NCBI GenBank assembly: GCA_964481765.1
Contig: CAYZVJ010000076.1
Coordinates: 1 to 16,919 of the forward strand
DNA: 16,919 nucleotides
Source of the DNA: G020353115 sp964481765
Lineage (GTDB): Bacteria > Bacteroidota > Bacteroidia > Bacteroidales > VadinHA17
Reading direction: 5' to 3'
The notes under the pieces were generated by a model. It was given only the letters and a program-made list of their open reading frames with translations. It was not told the DNA's origin and did not search any database. Of the stretch, positions 14,117-16,919 are shown piece by piece. Every line of letters starts with the position of its first letter. Positions within the stretch are counted from its first letter, which is position 1. A program made the position numbers and the translations under genes.

Positions 14117-15055
14117 TTATCCTTCTGCAGAGAGGATATCCTGGGCTATGGTTTTATCCTTCTTTAATTGCTCAACCAGATGTTCCACGCTGGAAAATTT
14201 CACCTCATCCCGGATCCTGCCGACAAAACGGACCTGTACATCCTTTCCATAGATCTGGTGTTTGAAATCAAAAATATGAACTTCAATACTTTTTCCATTC
14301 TCTCCATTACTCAGGGTAGGACGTAAACCGATATTTAACATGCCCTTCAAGGTTTTGTCATCCAGGTTAATATACACAGCATAAACCCCATCTTTGGGTA
14401 TCAGTTTATACCGTTCCTTTGGCAAAATATTGGCTGTAGGAAAACCAAGGGACCTGCCAATTTTTTTCCCTCCGATGATGGTTCCGTTAAGGGAATAATG
14501 ATATCCCAGCAACCGGTTGGCAAGAAGGATATCACCTGAATTCATCGCTTCCCGAATACGGGTTGAACTCACGTTCTGATTATCCACCACCCGGGCGTCA
14601 ACCTGTTCAACCTCAATCTTGTATTTGCCAGCCAGGGATTTGAGCGTTTCAAAACTCCCCTCCCGGTTTTTTCCGAAATGGTGATTAAAACCGACAATCA
14701 GGTACTTTGCTTGCACCTTCCCAACGATGATCTCTTTAATGAACTTTTCGGAAGAATAGTTGCTCAATTCCCGGGTAAAGGGAACAATGATAAAATGATC
14801 CACTCCCTTTTTATCAAACAACTCTCGTTTCTCCCTCAGTGTGCTTAAATATTTCAAACCTGCTCCTTCCGGAGTTAAAAATAGTCTTGGGTGCGGCCAG
14901 AACGTGACCACGACACTTTTGCCTTTCTTTTCCTTTGCCACAGCAAGCAGCCTGCGAATGATGGCATCATGACCACAATGAACACCATCAAAAACACCAA
15001 CAGTAACCACTGCATTAGGAATAGTCAGCTTCTCCGGATCTTTATGTATTTCCAC
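14117..15055 (-). CDS. ribF: Bifunctional riboflavin kinase / FMN adenylyltransferase
   Basis: Phosphorylates riboflavin to FMN and then adenylates it to FAD, in the cytoplasm. The 312-residue length matches bacterial RibF. The N-terminal nucleotidyltransferase domain (about 13-180) has VGVFDGVHCGHDAII (19-33; the HxGH-type motif), FWPHP (52-56), the flavin-site segment IVGFNHHFGKNREGS (120-134) and the SSTRIREAMNSGD element (163-175). The C-terminal kinase domain (about 184-308) shows GKKIGRSLGFPTANI (196-210), NIGLRPT (241-247) and IEVHIFDF, where Glu258 is the expected catalytic base. No FMN riboswitch-like leader fits in the short space upstream; a TAnnTTTG box lies about 29 bases before the ATG. 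Transcribed alone, divergent from the branching enzyme gene. Confidence 0.97.
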   Translation of the reverse strand: MEIHKDPEKLTIPNAVVTVGVFDGVHCGHDAIIRRLLAVAKEKKGKSVVVTFWPHPRLFLTPEGAGLKYLSTLREKRELFDKKGVDHFIIVPFTRELSNYSSEKFIKEIIVGKVQAKYLIVGFNHHFGKNREGSFETLKSLAGKYKIEVEQVDARVVDNQNVSSTRIREAMNSGDILLANRLLGYHYSLNGTIIGGKKIGRSLGFPTANILPKERYKLIPKDGVYAVYINLDDKTLKGMLNIGLRPTLSNGENGKSIEVHIFDFKHQIYGKDVQVRFVGRIRDEVKFSSVEHLVEQLKKDKTIAQDILSAEG

Positions 15056-15083
15056 GTGTCGTTATTATAAAATAAATGGTACA

Positions 15084-15091
15084 CAAAATTA
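15084..15091 (-). promoter_or_regulatory. Candidate -7 box for ribF
   Basis: On the minus strand it reads TAATTTTG, matching TAnnTTTG, with transcription starting about 22 bases before the ribF ATG. The upstream A-rich run gives no TTTG at the right distance. Confidence 0.38.
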
Positions 15092-15131
15092 GAATAAAGG
15101 TTGCCAAAAAAAAATTGATTAAGAAAAACGA

Positions 15132-15139
15132 TACCTTTG
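15132..15139 (+). promoter_or_regulatory. Candidate -7 box for the glycogen branching enzyme gene
   Basis: TACCTTTG, an exact -7 consensus, lies so that transcription would start about 22 bases before the ATG at 15168. The expected -33 position falls in an A-rich run with no TTTG. Confidence 0.4.
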
Positions 15140-15167
15140 TTTTCTGATACCAGACATAATCTCATCG

Positions 15168-16919
15168 ATGAAAACACCTGATCTTGTCAGGAATGACCCG
15201 TGGTTAGAACCCTTTATCAACGTGATAAACCGGCGTCATGAGAATGTCCTGGCAAAAGCGGTTGAGCTGAGTGGAACCGGCAGTCTGAAGGAGTTTGCCT
15301 CCGGCCATCTCTTTTTTGGGCTTCACAAGGAAGGAAAAGCATGGGTGTTCCGGGAGTGGGCCCCGAATGCCAGCAAGATATATCTCATCGGAACCTTTAA
15401 TCAGTGGGAGGAACATGAAACATTTTCATTAACCTCCATTAAAAACGGGAACTGGGAGATTTCCCTTTCAATGGATCAGGTTCGGCATGGTGATCTCTAC
15501 CGGTTATCGATTCACTGGGAAGGAGGAAAGGGTGACCGGATCCCCTCCTACGCAACACGTGTGGTACAGGATCCGGAAACATTGATTTTCAGTGCCCAGG
15601 TATGGGATCCCGAGGAACCATTTACCTGGAGAAATCGGGATTTCTCACCCCTCTCCAGGCAACCCATCATCTATGAGGCACATGTTGGAATGGCAACGGA
15701 AGAAGAAAGAATTGGCAGTTTTGAGGAATTCCGGACCCGGGTTCTTCCTGACATTGCCAGAGCAGGATATAACGTGGTTCAATTGATGGCAATCCAGGAA
15801 CACCCGTACTACGGATCCTTCGGATACCATGTTTCCAGCTTTTTCGCTGCATCCTCCAGGTTCGGAACCCCGGATGATCTGAAAAAACTAATCGATGAGG
15901 CGCATGAACAGGGACTTGCTGTTATCATGGACCTGGTGCATTCACATGCTGTAAAGAACGAAAATGAAGGCCTTGGAAAATTCGACGGTTCACCATACCA
16001 GTACTTTCATGATGGATACCGCCGGGAGCACGTGGCATGGGATTCCCTCTGTTTTGACTACGGGAAAAATGCTGTATTGCACTTCCTGTTATCAAACTGC
16101 CGGTTCTGGATTGAAGAATACAAATTCGATGGTTTCCGGTTTGACGGGGTAACCAGCATGCTCTACCTGGATCATGGATTATCCCGGGACTTCACATCAT
16201 ACAATGACTACTATGATGGCAACCAGGATGAAGATGCCATTACCTACCTTACGCTTGCAAACCAGCTTATACACGAGGTTAATCCGGGCGCTATCACCAT
16301 TGCTGAAGAGATGAGCGGTATGCCAGGCCTGGCTGCACCCTTTGAGGCCGGAGGAATGGGTTTTGACTTCCGGCTCGCCATGGGTACCCCGGACTTCTGG
16401 ATTAAGGTCATTAAAGAGGTCCCTGACGAAAAGTGGAATGTGTCGCAAATCTATCACGAACTTTCAGGCCACCGTGCAGATGAAAAAACCATCGGATATG
16501 CTGAATCACACGACCAGGCTCTGGTGGGAGATAAAACGATTATCTTTCGCCTGATTGACAAAGAGATGTACTGGCACATGTCAAAAGACGACCAGAACCT
16601 GATCATCGACCGTGGAATGGCACTGCATAAAATGATCAGGCTGGTTACCATTGCTACGACAGGCGGAGGATACTTAAACTTCATGGGTAATGAATTTGGT
16701 CACCCGGAATGGATCGATTTTCCAAGAGAAGGAAACAACTGGTCTTATAAATATGCCCGAAGACAATGGTCCCTGAGAGATAACCAACAGTTAAAATATC
16801 ACTACCTGTCTGATTTCGACCGTGAAATGATATCACTGGTCAGGGCGGAGAAAATCTTTGCCGAGTCATTCCCTTTTAAGGTTTTTGCTCATGAAGAAGA
16901 CCAGGTCCTCGCCTGCAAA
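15168..16919 (+). CDS. glgB: 1,4-alpha-glucan branching enzyme, eukaryotic-type (GH13), 3' end missing
   Basis: Makes alpha-1,6 branches in glycogen by cutting and re-attaching alpha-1,4 chains. I translated the frame from the ATG at 15168 through 584 uninterrupted codons to the window edge; the complete family protein is usually about 670-700 residues. An N-terminal CBM48-like domain (about 50-150, FREWAPNASKIYLIGTFNQW) precedes the GH13 barrel. The barrel shows AIQEHPYYGSFGYHVSSFFA, VIMDLVHSHA, FRFDGVTSM with the nucleophile Asp326, IAEEMSGMPG with acid/base Glu380, and ESHDQALVGDKT with Asp449. GNEFGHPEW follows. These match the plant/animal/yeast branching enzyme subfamily rather than E. 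coli GlgB, as is usual in Bacteroidota. The start follows a TACCTTTG box and lies divergent from ribF. No glycogen gene is visible beside it. Confidence 0.93.
   Translation, partial: MKTPDLVRNDPWLEPFINVINRRHENVLAKAVELSGTGSLKEFASGHLFFGLHKEGKAWVFREWAPNASKIYLIGTFNQWEEHETFSLTSIKNGNWEISLSMDQVRHGDLYRLSIHWEGGKGDRIPSYATRVVQDPETLIFSAQVWDPEEPFTWRNRDFSPLSRQPIIYEAHVGMATEEERIGSFEEFRTRVLPDIARAGYNVVQLMAIQEHPYYGSFGYHVSSFFAASSRFGTPDDLKKLIDEAHEQGLAVIMDLVHSHAVKNENEGLGKFDGSPYQYFHDGYRREHVAWDSLCFDYGKNAVLHFLLSNCRFWIEEYKFDGFRFDGVTSMLYLDHGLSRDFTSYNDYYDGNQDEDAITYLTLANQLIHEVNPGAITIAEEMSGMPGLAAPFEAGGMGFDFRLAMGTPDFWIKVIKEVPDEKWNVSQIYHELSGHRADEKTIGYAESHDQALVGDKTIIFRLIDKEMYWHMSKDDQNLIIDRGMALHKMIRLVTIATTGGGYLNFMGNEFGHPEWIDFPREGNNWSYKYARRQWSLRDNQQLKYHYLSDFDREMISLVRAEKIFAESFPFKVFAHEEDQVLACK

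Noticed and set aside
1..16919. Defence islands, toxin-antitoxin pairs, CRISPR arrays, insertion sequences and prophage genes were looked for.
   Set aside because: No direct repeat array, terminal inverted repeats, transposase, integrase or nuclease-toxin signature was found; the BFN protein and RuvC are housekeeping types in this context.

Overview
The window looks like ordinary chromosome from a member of the Bacteroidota, probably Bacteroidales-like. The pointers are: repeated matches to the Bacteroidota promoter element TAnnTTTG just upstream of genes; the order rplU-rpmA-serS; a bifunctional nuclease (BFN) domain joined to a UVR domain; a nucleoside transporter near thyA-folA; a eukaryotic-type glycogen branching enzyme; and few clear Shine-Dalgarno sequences. 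I see no phage, transposon, CRISPR array, tRNA or rRNA. Coding density is high, and no gap between genes exceeds about 170 bases. The 100-base N run at 5002-5101 is an assembly gap.

Left arm (1-4561, all minus strand), read in the direction of transcription: a BFN/UVR protein, a concentrative nucleoside transporter, a lysine-6-dehydrogenase-like oxidoreductase, then thymidylate synthase and dihydrofolate reductase (cut by the window edge). The first three are separated by 11-17 bases and look like one operon. thyA-folA follows after 163 bases and may have its own promoter. The arm mainly concerns nucleoside uptake and dTMP/folate synthesis.

Middle (4637-10225, plus strand): divergent from the left arm is rplU-rpmA (ribosomal proteins L21 and L27) with the N gap at their junction. 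A strong terminator follows, then serS. Next come four tightly packed genes: a small predicted lipoprotein, an EamA/DMT transporter, an S41-family lipoprotein peptidase with an intact Ser/Lys dyad, and ruvC starting at TTG.

Right part: greA-HIT (minus) converge on ruvC. A pair of unrecognised small proteins (minus), one very basic and exported and one acidic and membrane-anchored, abut each other with a 2-base gap. Divergent from them is a plus-strand lipoprotein that resembles a Rieske domain but lacks the two histidine ligands. Its stop codon overlaps that of ahcY (minus). Upstream of ahcY are a likely ribF terminator and a good ahcY promoter, then ribF (minus). The window ends in a glycogen branching enzyme gene (plus) that runs off the edge.

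Most of the content is housekeeping: translation, nucleotide and cofactor synthesis, the methyl cycle, recombination and transcript cleavage. I did not find a convincing undescribed system. The items most worth a second look are the altered Rieske-like lipoprotein, the basic/acidic small-protein pair, the dehydrogenase set within a nucleotide cluster, and the assembly gap that makes L21 and L27 read as one false protein.
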